From: Hyphomonas sp. UBA5111
Lineage (GTDB): Bacteria; Pseudomonadota; Alphaproteobacteria; Caulobacterales; Hyphomonadaceae
Assembly (NCBI GenBank): GCA_002414505.1
Contig: DHZF01000146.1
Span: forward strand, 1 to 17,329
DNA: 17,329 nt
Reading direction: 5' to 3'
Part shown: positions 8,074 through 14,750 of the stretch, one piece after another
Layout of the letters: each line of letters starts with the position of its first letter
Numbering within the stretch: the first letter of the stretch is position 1
Notes under the pieces: model-generated
What the model was told of the DNA's origin: nothing
The model's database searches: none
Seen by the model: only the letters and a program-made list of their open reading frames with translations
Position numbers and translations under genes: made by a program

Positions 8074-8565
8074 CTAGGCCGCGGTGACGAGTCCTGAAAG
8101 CTGGCTGGCATCGCCCGCAAGGCTTTTCACCATGACTCGGGCGGGGTCTTGCGGGCCGGGGAAGATGAGCTGGTGCTTCGGGGTGACGGTAAAGCCGATC
8201 TCGCCGAAATAGGCCGGCGCGCCGATCAGGATGGCGGCGGGCCAGCCAGCGGCCTTGCCGGCCTCCAGCGCTTCGCCCGTGACCGTCAGGCCAAGGCGGC
8301 TGCCCCGGTGTGACGGGCCGACAGCGACGGGGCCATAGAACAGGGCGCGATCCCGGTTCGGGCCGACTTTCAGGGGCCAGACACGGCAGACGGCAATCAC
8401 CTTGCCATCGAGCACGGCGACGCGGTTCACCTCTGGCAGGGAATGGGAAAATTCGCGCAGGCGCTCGGCCGTCTTGGCAAAATGGCCCGAGCCGAAGGTG
8501 CGCGCGAAGAGGTCTTCGATCGCATCGGCATGGAGTTCAGGGGTTTCGGGCACAATCTGGAGCAT
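8074..8565 (-). CDS. GNAT family N-acetyltransferase, YhbS-like
   Basis: A 163-residue cytoplasmic acetyltransferase of the GNAT fold. The N-terminal strand and helix (IVPETPELHADAIEDLFARTFG) are typical of YhbS-like members. The acetyl-CoA-binding motif is GPVAVGPSHRGSRLGLTV (about 78-95). Here the usual G-x-G/A of the pyrophosphate loop reads G-S-R, so binding geometry may differ slightly. The final family block LIGAPAYFGEIGF (about 113-125) is well kept, and the Y-F-x-x-x-G-F pattern is typical of the YhbS group. The tail (PGPQDPARVMVKSL) also fits that group. The acceptor substrate is unknown. No clear Shine-Dalgarno is seen before the ATG, and no better in-frame start lies nearby. It may be the first gene of a pair with the nitroreductase 81 bases downstream. 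Confidence 0.88.
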   Translation of the reverse strand: MLQIVPETPELHADAIEDLFARTFGSGHFAKTAERLREFSHSLPEVNRVAVLDGKVIAVCRVWPLKVGPNRDRALFYGPVAVGPSHRGSRLGLTVTGEALEAGKAAGWPAAILIGAPAYFGEIGFTVTPKHQLIFPGPQDPARVMVKSLAGDASQLSGLVTAA

Positions 8566-8696
8566 GGCGAGCGCGTGTAAGGCGCATTGCCACCCGGTTC
8601 AAGCAACAGTTTCGTCATGTGCCGATTTGTACGCAGTGGGCCGGCGCCCTGCGCCTGGACCTGCGACAGGAGACGGCATCTCTCTCCTCTCAACTT

Positions 8697-8782
8697 CCGT
8701 CTCCCCGGCGCATGCCGGGGTCTCCTGCGGTGCCTTCTGCGGAGCCAGCCGGGAGAGACTCCGGCATGCGCCGGAGATACGG
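8697..8782. repeat. long imperfect inverted repeat of two hairpins
   Basis: The left arm (8697-8725) contains the hairpin CCCCGGC-GCAT-GCCGGGG (8703-8720). The right arm (8752-8782) contains CTCCGGC-ATGC-GCCGGAG (8759-8776). The core CCGGCGCATGCCGG at 8705-8718 is the exact reverse complement of CCGGCATGCGCCGG at 8761-8774. The flanks also pair (CCGTCTCC against GGAGATACGG). The unit can therefore fold as two small hairpins or one long one with a 26-base loop. This looks like a dispersed palindromic (REP-like) element, but no second copy exists in this window to prove that. It has no U-run to act as an ordinary terminator. Confidence 0.75.
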
Positions 8783-8810
8783 GGAGGAGGAGCATTCTCT
8801 CAAAGTGTCG

Positions 8811-8844
8811 TCGGGGCAAACGCCGTGCGTTTGCTGTATCCCTC
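8811..8844. repeat. 34-base direct repeat with internal hairpin, copy 1
   Basis: This copy matches 8872-8905 at 33 of 34 positions. It contains a perfect 8-bp stem with a 3-base loop, GCAAACGC-CGT-GCGTTTGC (8816-8834), followed by TGTATCCCTC. The only difference between the copies, C8824 against A8885, falls in the loop, so the stem is conserved. There is no T-run on either side. Confidence 0.85.
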
Positions 8845-8871
8845 TGCCCTGCGCTTACGCTTGGGCCTGCC

Positions 8872-8905
8872 TCGGGGCAAACGCAGTGCGTTTGCTGTAT
8901 CCCTC
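8872..8905. repeat. 34-base direct repeat with internal hairpin, copy 2
   Basis: This is the second copy, 61 bases after the first, with stem GCAAACGC-AGT-GCGTTTGC (8877-8895). It ends one base before the stop codon of the peroxiredoxin-like gene (minus strand, stop at 8907-8909). In that transcript the two hairpins form the immediate 3' untranslated region. They could stabilise or end the message, though a U-tract is missing. Confidence 0.85.
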
Positions 8906-8906
8906 G

Positions 8907-9554
8907 TCAGTATTTGACCGAGCACCCGTAGGGTTTGGAACTGGCGACTTCGACCGGTTCGCCAGCGGCCACGCTCTGCATGGCGGCGGAGACATAATTG
9001 GTGGCGGTCTCGATGTCGGAAACGCGCGCCGACGGCGTGTCGTCAATCGCGCCCTGATAGGCGATCATGCCGTCGGCCGTGATGAGGAACATGTGCGGCG
9101 TGGTCTTGGCCTTGTAGAGGCGGCCAATGTCGCCGCTCTCATCGAGGATGACATGGGCGGGCGTCGCGCCGCGGCCCTCATTCATGTCGAGCACTTCCGC
9201 GCCGGTGCGGTGGCCCTGCTTGCCGGGGGCGGACGAGATCACCGACAGCCAGACGACATCGCTTTCCGAAGCATCGGTCTGCAGGCCCTGCATGTTGGCG
9301 GGCGGAACGGCATAATGTTTCTGCACGAACGGGCAGCCATCATTGGTCCATTCGAGGATCACCGTCTTGCCGGCAAAATCGGACAGGGAGATGGTCTCGC
9401 CCGTCGCGGTCGTGCCGGTGAAGTCCGGCGCGAGGACGGGCTCGCCCGCATCCGGGGCGGCTTGTGCCGTGGAAGCGATCAGGGCGCCAGCCGTCAGTGC
9501 AACGGCAGCGGCCATGCCAGCGGCAAGGGAAAAATTGCGTCGGCTCATGAACAT
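8907..9554 (-). CDS. exported peroxiredoxin-like (PRX_like1) protein
   Basis: A 215-residue thioredoxin-fold protein. The N-terminus MSRRNFSLAAG followed by an alanine-rich stretch ending in ASTAQA-A looks like a signal peptide cut after about residue 32; the S-R-R-x-F start could make it a Tat signal. The mature part has a redoxin fold: LAPDFTGTTATG, then EWTNDGCPFVQKHY with a lone active-site Cys74, a cis-Pro loop KTTPHMFLI, and GAIDD. The last residues are YGCSVKY with a second cysteine (Cys211). Cys74 plus a C-terminal G-C-x-x-K is typical of the PRX_like1 group. Likely role: a periplasmic thiol peroxidase or reductase. A strong GAAGGAGG site lies 6 bases before the first ATG, which decides for MFMSRR over the ATG two codons later. 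It is 37 bases downstream of the dsbD-like gene, same strand, and probably receives electrons from that protein (inference). Confidence 0.85.
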   Translation of the reverse strand: MFMSRRNFSLAAGMAAAVALTAGALIASTAQAAPDAGEPVLAPDFTGTTATGETISLSDFAGKTVILEWTNDGCPFVQKHYAVPPANMQGLQTDASESDVVWLSVISSAPGKQGHRTGAEVLDMNEGRGATPAHVILDESGDIGRLYKAKTTPHMFLITADGMIAYQGAIDDTPSARVSDIETATNYVSAAMQSVAAGEPVEVASSKPYGCSVKY

Positions 9555-9591
9555 GCGCGTCCTCCTTCAGGGTGGGATGGCGCCATCATGC

Positions 9592-11685
9592 TCATTCTGC
9601 CGTGACAAGTCCAATCACAAGCTTTTGTGAGAGCACTTCCGGCAGGATCTGCGGCTCGGTCGCGCCCGCCGGATACCAGAGATACATGGGCACACCTGCG
9701 CGCTGGCGGCGCTTCAATTCCTCTGCGATGACCGGGTCCTTGCGCGTGAAGTCGGCGACGAGGAAGGCCACATCATGGGCGGCGAACGCCTCCTGCACGG
9801 CGTTCGATTTCAGCGTGGTCACCTTGTTGAGCTGGCAGGTGGCGCACCAGGTGGCGGTGAAGTCCACGAAGACGGGACGGCCTTCGTCGGTCAGGTCGAT
9901 AACGCGCTCCGGGCTCCAGGCTTCGGTTTCGTATTTCTCCGCATACTGGCTGTTGCCCTCCCCTGCTGCCGTCGACGAGTTTGCCGTCAGGGCGGGATAG
10001 ACAAGGCCGCCGATCATAGCGAGCGCCGCGAGCACTTTGGTGAGCGTGCCCCTGCCCCGCCTGGCCAGCCAGATGCCGAAGGCGATCAGTGTGCCGCCTG
10101 CCACGGTCCACGCCACGGCGGCCGGGCCGGAGACCGCGCCGAGCGTCCAGAGCAGCAGCGCGGCGGTCAGGAACATGGGAAAGGCGAAGAATTGCTTCAG
10201 CGTCTCCATCCAGCGGCCAGGCTTGGGCAGCAGGCGCGACAGGCCCGGCACAAAGCTGAGCACGAGATAGGGCAGCGCCAGGCCGAAGCCCATCGCAAGG
10301 AAGACAATCAGAACCGACAGGGCCGGACGATCCAGCACCGCGCCCAGCGCCGCGCCGAGGAAGGGCCCGATACAGGGCGCACCGACCACAGCGGCCAAGA
10401 CGCCGGTGAAGAAGGCGCCCATTGAGCCGCTGCGCGAGGCAAGGCTGCTGCCGGTATTCTGGATCGAACTGCCCAGCTCGAACATGCCGAGCAGCCAGAG
10501 GCCGATGACGAACATGATCAGCGTCAGCACGGCAACGGTCGGGCCGTTCTGCAGCTGGAAGCCGAGATTGGCCGTGCCGGTCGCCTGACGGATCGCGATG
10601 ATGGCGGCGGCCAGCGCGGCAAAGGAGAGAAGGACGCCGCCCGTGTACCAGAGGCCGTGGCTGCGCACTTCGCTTTCATGGCCGGACGCGACCGCATGCA
10701 CCATGCCCATTGCCTTGATGGAGAGGACCGGCAGGACGCAGGGCATAAGATTGAGGATCAGGCCGCCAATCACAGCCGCGATGGCCAGCGCGATCAGGCT
10801 CTTGCCGCCCGCGCCGGTAGCGGCTGCGCGCGCGGCGATGCCGGACGTATGCTCGAAGACGCTGCCCTGCCCTGCGGCGAGCGTGTAGCCGGTGCGGGTG
10901 CCGTCTGCGGTCTCGATGACGATGATCCCTTCAAGGGGGCCGTTGAGGCTTTCATCGGCAGGGGTCAGGCTGAGGGTCGCCCCCTCGCGGCCGAAGCTGA
11001 GCGGCTGGTCTGCCGGATGGCTGATTTCGTGGCCGAAGGGATAGAAGCGAATGTCAGAGCCGGTATCGAAGCCGCCTTCGGTCTTCAGGCTGAGTTTCCA
11101 GGGGCTGCTGCTGGCATCAATGCGGGCCTCGCCCTCAAAGTCGCGCGGTGCCTTGGCGATCCATTTGCCGATCAGGGTCCCGTGGGCGATGTGCGGCTCA
11201 CTCGGGCCCACCGGCAGGGTCAGGCTCAGTTCGGCCGTTTCGGGAATGCAGATTTCCTCACAGATCAGATAGTCGGCTAGGAAATTCAGCTGGACGCTAC
11301 CCATCGCATCGGCAGGAATGGTGAGCGGGAATGGCAGGACGAGCTGGTCGTCATAGCCGTAATCCATGATCTCCCCGTCCACCACAGGCAGGAGATGGGG
11401 GATTGGCCAGACGAACGGGCCGAGGGCCGCTTCCGTCACGTCGCTGCCGTCCAGCACCCTCACCTCCGGCGGCAGTCCGGCGTCCCCGGCATTGCGCCAA
11501 TAGACGTGCCAGCCATGGTCGAGCTCCATCTTGATGGCCGCATAGAGGGTTTCGCCGGGCTCAACTCGTTCACGTTCGGCGATCAGTTCCACCATCGCCC
11601 GGCCGCCATCCACGGGCTGGGCGTGCGCACCCGGCAACAACGCCATCAGGGCGGCAAGCAGGGGCAGGATGAAACGTCTGATCAT
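9592..11685 (-). CDS. DsbD/ScsB-type thiol:disulfide transport reductase
   Basis: A 697-residue inner-membrane protein that carries electrons from cytoplasmic thioredoxin to periplasmic thiol proteins. In order: a signal peptide (IRRFILPLLAALMALLPGAHA, 2-22); an N-terminal DsbD alpha-like periplasmic domain (about 24-265, including DHGWHVYWRNAGD) with the cysteine pair C-E-E-I-C near residue 140; and a multi-helix DsbD beta domain (about 285-560). Its two redox cysteines sit in LMPCVLPVL (about 313) and GAPCIGPFLG (about 435). The C-terminal thioredoxin domain has FTATWCATCQLNK (CxxC near 612). All three redox centres are present, so it should be functional. The long alpha domain resembles the ScsB branch, known in Caulobacter to reduce an envelope peroxiredoxin, which fits the gene 37 bases downstream. 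The start has AAAGG 7 bases upstream. An inverted repeat and CGTGAT repeats lie in the promoter region. Confidence 0.93.
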   Translation of the reverse strand: MIRRFILPLLAALMALLPGAHAQPVDGGRAMVELIAERERVEPGETLYAAIKMELDHGWHVYWRNAGDAGLPPEVRVLDGSDVTEAALGPFVWPIPHLLPVVDGEIMDYGYDDQLVLPFPLTIPADAMGSVQLNFLADYLICEEICIPETAELSLTLPVGPSEPHIAHGTLIGKWIAKAPRDFEGEARIDASSSPWKLSLKTEGGFDTGSDIRFYPFGHEISHPADQPLSFGREGATLSLTPADESLNGPLEGIIVIETADGTRTGYTLAAGQGSVFEHTSGIAARAAATGAGGKSLIALAIAAVIGGLILNLMPCVLPVLSIKAMGMVHAVASGHESEVRSHGLWYTGGVLLSFAALAAAIIAIRQATGTANLGFQLQNGPTVAVLTLIMFVIGLWLLGMFELGSSIQNTGSSLASRSGSMGAFFTGVLAAVVGAPCIGPFLGAALGAVLDRPALSVLIVFLAMGFGLALPYLVLSFVPGLSRLLPKPGRWMETLKQFFAFPMFLTAALLLWTLGAVSGPAAVAWTVAGGTLIAFGIWLARRGRGTLTKVLAALAMIGGLVYPALTANSSTAAGEGNSQYAEKYETEAWSPERVIDLTDEGRPVFVDFTATWCATCQLNKVTTLKSNAVQEAFAAHDVAFLVADFTRKDPVIAEELKRRQRAGVPMYLWYPAGATEPQILPEVLSQKLVIGLVTAE

Positions 11686-11732
11686 AAGAGAACCTTTGCA
11701 CGGAGGCAGTCGTGATCCGCCATATGCCCGTG

Positions 11733-11773
11733 ATCTTGTGCAGATTGAAGGGCCTCGCTCAATCGTGATGAGC
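11733..11773 (-). promoter_or_regulatory. possible promoter and operator of dsbD-like gene
   Basis: On the minus strand, TTGAGC (11757-11762) and CAAGAT (11733-11738), 18 bases apart, are a weak sigma70 pair (four and three of six matches). The -35 box overlaps an inverted repeat GCTCA-N7-TGAGC (11757-11773). The hexamer CGTGAT occurs at 11711, 11729 and 11764 on the plus strand, spaced 18 and 35 bases. A regulator may bind here. The evidence is weak. Confidence 0.25.
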
Positions 11774-11798
11774 AGGTGACCCCTCTTGTGGCGCCCAC

Positions 11799-11829
11799 AA
11801 AAAAAAGCGGCCCCCGAAGGAGCCGCTTT
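11799..11829 (-). terminator. intrinsic terminator of the SapC-family gene
   Basis: On the minus strand the RNA reads AAAGCGGC, then TCC, a TTCG tetraloop closed by C-G, GGG, then GCCGCTTT running into a tract of eight T residues. The stem is GC-rich with one mismatch. It lies 22 bases past the stop codon at 11852. This is a textbook Rho-independent terminator and insulates the dsbD-like gene from read-through. Confidence 0.93.
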
Positions 11830-11851
11830 CGGATTTGGATGCCAAATCGGC

Positions 11852-12664
11852 CTAGTTGACCGGCGCGGCAGCAGTTTCAGCGTTCTGGATGCGCACGGCG
11901 CGCTGGATCACGACCTGCCAGTTCAGCAGCGAGATCAGGTGCGCATAGATCGCGCCGAGGGCGCCATTGTCGCGCAGCTCAAGGAATTTTTCGGCCGGCA
12001 GGGCATTCAGCTTGTCTTCGGACACGGCCCAATAGTCGGCGATCTTCTGCTGCTGGCCAACCGGGTTGCCCTGATTGTCGCGTGGCTGGAAGGAAACGGT
12101 CTTCTGTTCCATCAGGTCCATGTCGCGCAGGATGCGGCCGAATTCGACGGTGGCCTGGCGCTGGCGCTCGAATTCCTTGCAGAATTCGATGGCGTCATTG
12201 GTGAATTTGCTCGGCTGGCCATTCTCGAAGAAGGGCACTTCCGGCTGGTTGCTGACCATCGGCGCGGCGCGGTCAACGCACAGGATCAGGCGATCAGAGC
12301 CTTCATCGGAAGCGAAGACGAACGGATAGCGGCGCACGAAGGCAGGCACATAATGGTCGTCGGCCACGAAACCCTTGGCATCGACATAGAGGTTCTGGCC
12401 CTGACGGATGCCCATCACGGCGACCGGCGTGCGGTCATCACCGACGAAAATCAGCGGATAAAAACTTGCCGCTCTTCCGAATTCGGAAACGGTTACCGGT
12501 ACAGCATGGGATTCCCGCAGGAACGCGAAAGGTTGTTCGATCTGTTTGACGCCCAGACCAGCATGAGCTTCTGCAGACAGCGGCTGAGGCTGCTTGTAGA
12601 ACATCACATTGCCGGAAAGGTTCGGCTGTCCGCCAGCTGGCGGGGTTGCAGGTGTTGTGTTCAC
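11852..12664 (-). CDS. SapC family protein
   Basis: A protein of 270 residues that I recognise as a SapC-family member (PF07277) by GNVMFYKQPQPLSAEAHAGLG near the N-terminus, YPLIFVGDD, YVDAKGFVADDHYVPAFVRRYPF, LILCVDRAAP, and a C-terminal LPAEKFLELRDNGALGAIYAHLISL. The family takes its name from a Campylobacter S-layer locus; in alphaproteobacteria its role is unsettled. There is no signal peptide or membrane helix. I place the start at a GTG (12662-12664) because GGGAG lies 8 bases upstream and the protein then begins VNTTPATPPAGG. A frame extension to GTG at 12724 would add 20 residues (LWPVAISGND) without a ribosome site. The gene stands alone with its own terminator and is divergent from the DUF885 gene, with 105 bases between the two starts. 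Confidence 0.87.
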   Translation of the reverse strand: MNTTPATPPAGGQPNLSGNVMFYKQPQPLSAEAHAGLGVKQIEQPFAFLRESHAVPVTVSEFGRAASFYPLIFVGDDRTPVAVMGIRQGQNLYVDAKGFVADDHYVPAFVRRYPFVFASDEGSDRLILCVDRAAPMVSNQPEVPFFENGQPSKFTNDAIEFCKEFERQRQATVEFGRILRDMDLMEQKTVSFQPRDNQGNPVGQQQKIADYWAVSEDKLNALPAEKFLELRDNGALGAIYAHLISLLNWQVVIQRAVRIQNAETAAAPVN

Positions 12665-12769
12665 GTTGGAGACTCCCGAAATTGTTGCCGGATCGTTACC
12701 GGAAATAGCTACAGGCCACAACACCCCAAGCGGGGAGAAGTACAGTCAGGAAAAGGTCATAATTCTCTC

Positions 12770-14656
12770 ATGAATCTGCGTGTTTCAGCCCCGATCCGAC
12801 TTGCCCTGAAGGGCGCCCTGACGGGGCTGGCAATCTTCTCGCTCGCGGCCGCCTGTGCCCCGGCGGTGGACGATGCGGGCACACCCCGCCGGATTGCGCG
12901 TCAGGTCGATGAATTGCTGAACTCGATTGCCTCCAATGAACTTGCGGACAATCCGGAACTGGCGACCCGGCTGGGCCTGTCGGAGGACGCCACCGGATAT
13001 GATTTCAACGCCTATCTCACCGACCGCTCCCAGGCGGCCTATGAGCGGTCCCGCGTGAAGCGGCTCGAAATCCTTGAAGCCCTGCTCGCCGCGCCCCGCC
13101 CTGTGGAAGGCGGCCATCAGGCGCGCCATCTCGACACGGTCATCAAGGCCTATGAAACTGCCGAATCCCTGTTCGTGGCCGGGCATGGCCAGACCGGGCT
13201 CGGCTATTCCTACCCCTATGTCGCCGACCATATGCGCGGCGCCTATATCGATGTGCCGGACCTGCTGACCGGCGCGCACCCCTTCACCACCGCCCAGGAT
13301 GCCAAGGATTATGTCGCCCGTCTCGCGCAACTGCCGGGCGCCCTGCAGGATGAACGCCGCCGCCTGCAGGCCGACGCACGGGCCGGGATCGCACCGCCGG
13401 TCTTCATCCTGGCGCGTATGCAGGCGCTGGCAGAGACGATCGGGGCCGGCCCGGCGGAAGACCATTTGCTGGTCACCACGTTCAACAACCTCGTCACCGG
13501 CGTGGACGGTCTCAATCTGGAAGAAGAAACAGAGCTTGCCCGCCAGGTGGAAGCGCTGGTCCGGGATGAGGTCTTGCCCGCCTATGCCGACTTCGCCGCG
13601 GCGCTGGACGCGCTGAAAGCCGATGCGCCGGACGAGCCCGGCGTCTGGCAGCTGCCGGAGGGCGATGCCTATTATGACGCGGCGCTCACCGCCTACACGG
13701 ATGCGGGCATCACCGCCGAAGCCCTGCATGCGCAGGGGCTTGCCGAGGTGAAGCAGCTGACCGATGAGTTGATGTCTGCGCTGGAAGAACAGGAATTGCT
13801 GGAAGGCACGCTGGCCGAACGGCTCGCCGCGCTGACCGCGCAGGAAGGCCAGCTCTACGAGGATACGCCGGAAGGCCGCGAGGCCCTGCTGGCGCGCATG
13901 CGGGCGCACATGGTCCGTGCCGAAACGGTCATCGCCGATGTCATGCCCGCCATGCCCCGCACCGGCGTCACGATCCGCGCCGTGCCGGACTTCCTGCAAT
14001 CCTCCGCGCCGTCAGCCTATTACAGCGCCGCGCCCGCCAACGGCTCCGCCCCGGCGCAGTTCGAGATCAATCTCGGGGACATGAACGACTGGCCGGATTT
14101 CACGCTGGCGACCCTGGTCTTCCATGAGACCATACCGGGGCATCACCTCGAAAGCGCGCTGACAGCGGAGACCGCCAATCTGCCGCTGATCCGCCAGATG
14201 GTCTGGAATGTCGCCTATGGCGAGGGCTGGGCCGTCTATGGCGAAGTGCTCGCCCACGATCTGGGCCTGTATACGGAGGATCCGGTCGGCCGCATCGGCT
14301 TCCTGCAATCCATGCTGTTCCGCGCCGCGCGGCTGGTCGCCGATACGGGCATGCACCGCTATCACTGGACCCGCCAGCAGGCCATCGACTACCTCGTCGA
14401 GACGACCGGCCAGTCCCCCGACGCCATGGCGCAGGAAGTGGACCGCTATGCCGTCTGGCCGGGACAGGCGGCTGCCTATTGGGTCGGCGCGCAGAGAATT
14501 CTGGATCTGCGCGACCGGTCCCAGCGCGTGCTCGGCCCGGCGTTCGACCTGACCGAATTCCATGATGTGGTGCTGAGCGGCGGGCCGCGCCCGCTCGCCC
14601 TGCTCGAACAGGATGTGGAGCGCTGGTACATCTCCAAAGTGGACCTGTCCGACTAG
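12770..14656 (+). CDS. DUF885 zinc-peptidase-like lipoprotein
   Basis: A 628-residue DUF885 protein (PF05960), full length for the family. The N-terminus has a basic start, a hydrophobic stretch (LALKGALTGLAIFSLAAA) and Cys29 after L-A-A-A, an acceptable lipobox, so it is probably a lipoprotein anchored to an envelope membrane. The family's metal motif HETIPGHHLE begins at about residue 452, and GEGWAVYGE follows at about 484, with DTGMHRYHW and WPGQAAAYWVG downstream. Together these match the conserved active site of presumed zinc metallopeptidases; the substrate is unknown. The start ATG at 12770 is chosen because the lipoprotein signal begins there; the frame stays open far upstream, but that part is antisense to the SapC-family gene. 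The ribosome site is weak (AGGAAAAGG, 13 bases away). The YfbK-like lipoprotein gene follows 94 bases later. Confidence 0.9.
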   Translation: MNLRVSAPIRLALKGALTGLAIFSLAAACAPAVDDAGTPRRIARQVDELLNSIASNELADNPELATRLGLSEDATGYDFNAYLTDRSQAAYERSRVKRLEILEALLAAPRPVEGGHQARHLDTVIKAYETAESLFVAGHGQTGLGYSYPYVADHMRGAYIDVPDLLTGAHPFTTAQDAKDYVARLAQLPGALQDERRRLQADARAGIAPPVFILARMQALAETIGAGPAEDHLLVTTFNNLVTGVDGLNLEEETELARQVEALVRDEVLPAYADFAAALDALKADAPDEPGVWQLPEGDAYYDAALTAYTDAGITAEALHAQGLAEVKQLTDELMSALEEQELLEGTLAERLAALTAQEGQLYEDTPEGREALLARMRAHMVRAETVIADVMPAMPRTGVTIRAVPDFLQSSAPSAYYSAAPANGSAPAQFEINLGDMNDWPDFTLATLVFHETIPGHHLESALTAETANLPLIRQMVWNVAYGEGWAVYGEVLAHDLGLYTEDPVGRIGFLQSMLFRAARLVADTGMHRYHWTRQQAIDYLVETTGQSPDAMAQEVDRYAVWPGQAAAYWVGAQRILDLRDRSQRVLGPAFDLTEFHDVVLSGGPRPLALLEQDVERWYISKVDLSD

Positions 14657-14750
14657 GCCGCTTGCCACAAACTATCCGGGCTTTGCCTTATTGACGCCAT
14701 GTGCGCCTTACCATTCTGTCATTCCAAGGACGCAATGAGGAGGGACGATC

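Larger units (their letters stand above)
8566..8906. other. 341-base intergenic region with hairpin cluster
   Basis: This gap between two minus-strand genes shows no convincing gene. Short open frames cross it, but they are made of the repeats and have no ribosome sites. It contains a short hairpin around 8632-8653 (CGCA-GT-GGGC, loop CGGC, GCCC-TGCG), a long imperfect inverted repeat at 8697-8782, and two near-identical 34-base direct repeats at 8811-8844 and 8872-8905. The promoter of the GNAT gene should lie in its left part, and the 3' end of the peroxiredoxin-like transcript in its right part. Confidence 0.7.

Noticed and set aside
7432..8097. Plus-strand frame opposite the nitroreductase
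   Set aside because: It has no motif and mirrors a well-supported nitroreductase, so it is a shadow.
8811..8905. CRISPR-like repeat pair
   Set aside because: There are only two copies with a 27-base spacer, no third repeat and no cas genes. Each repeat is a full hairpin of its own, so a palindromic element fits better.
8582..8906. Small genes in the intergenic gap, such as frames translating as GANAVRLLYPS
   Set aside because: The frames are made by the 34-base repeats, have no ribosome sites and match no family.
11786..12769. Upstream in-frame extension of the DUF885 gene
   Set aside because: The frame is open, but it is antisense to the SapC-family gene and its terminator. A lipoprotein signal begins at the ATG at 12770, so the extension is not coding.
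14691..14719. Promoter for the YfbK-type gene with TTGACG as -35
   Set aside because: TTGACG is a fair -35, but no spacing from 15 to 18 bases gives a -10 with more than three matches, so it was not called.
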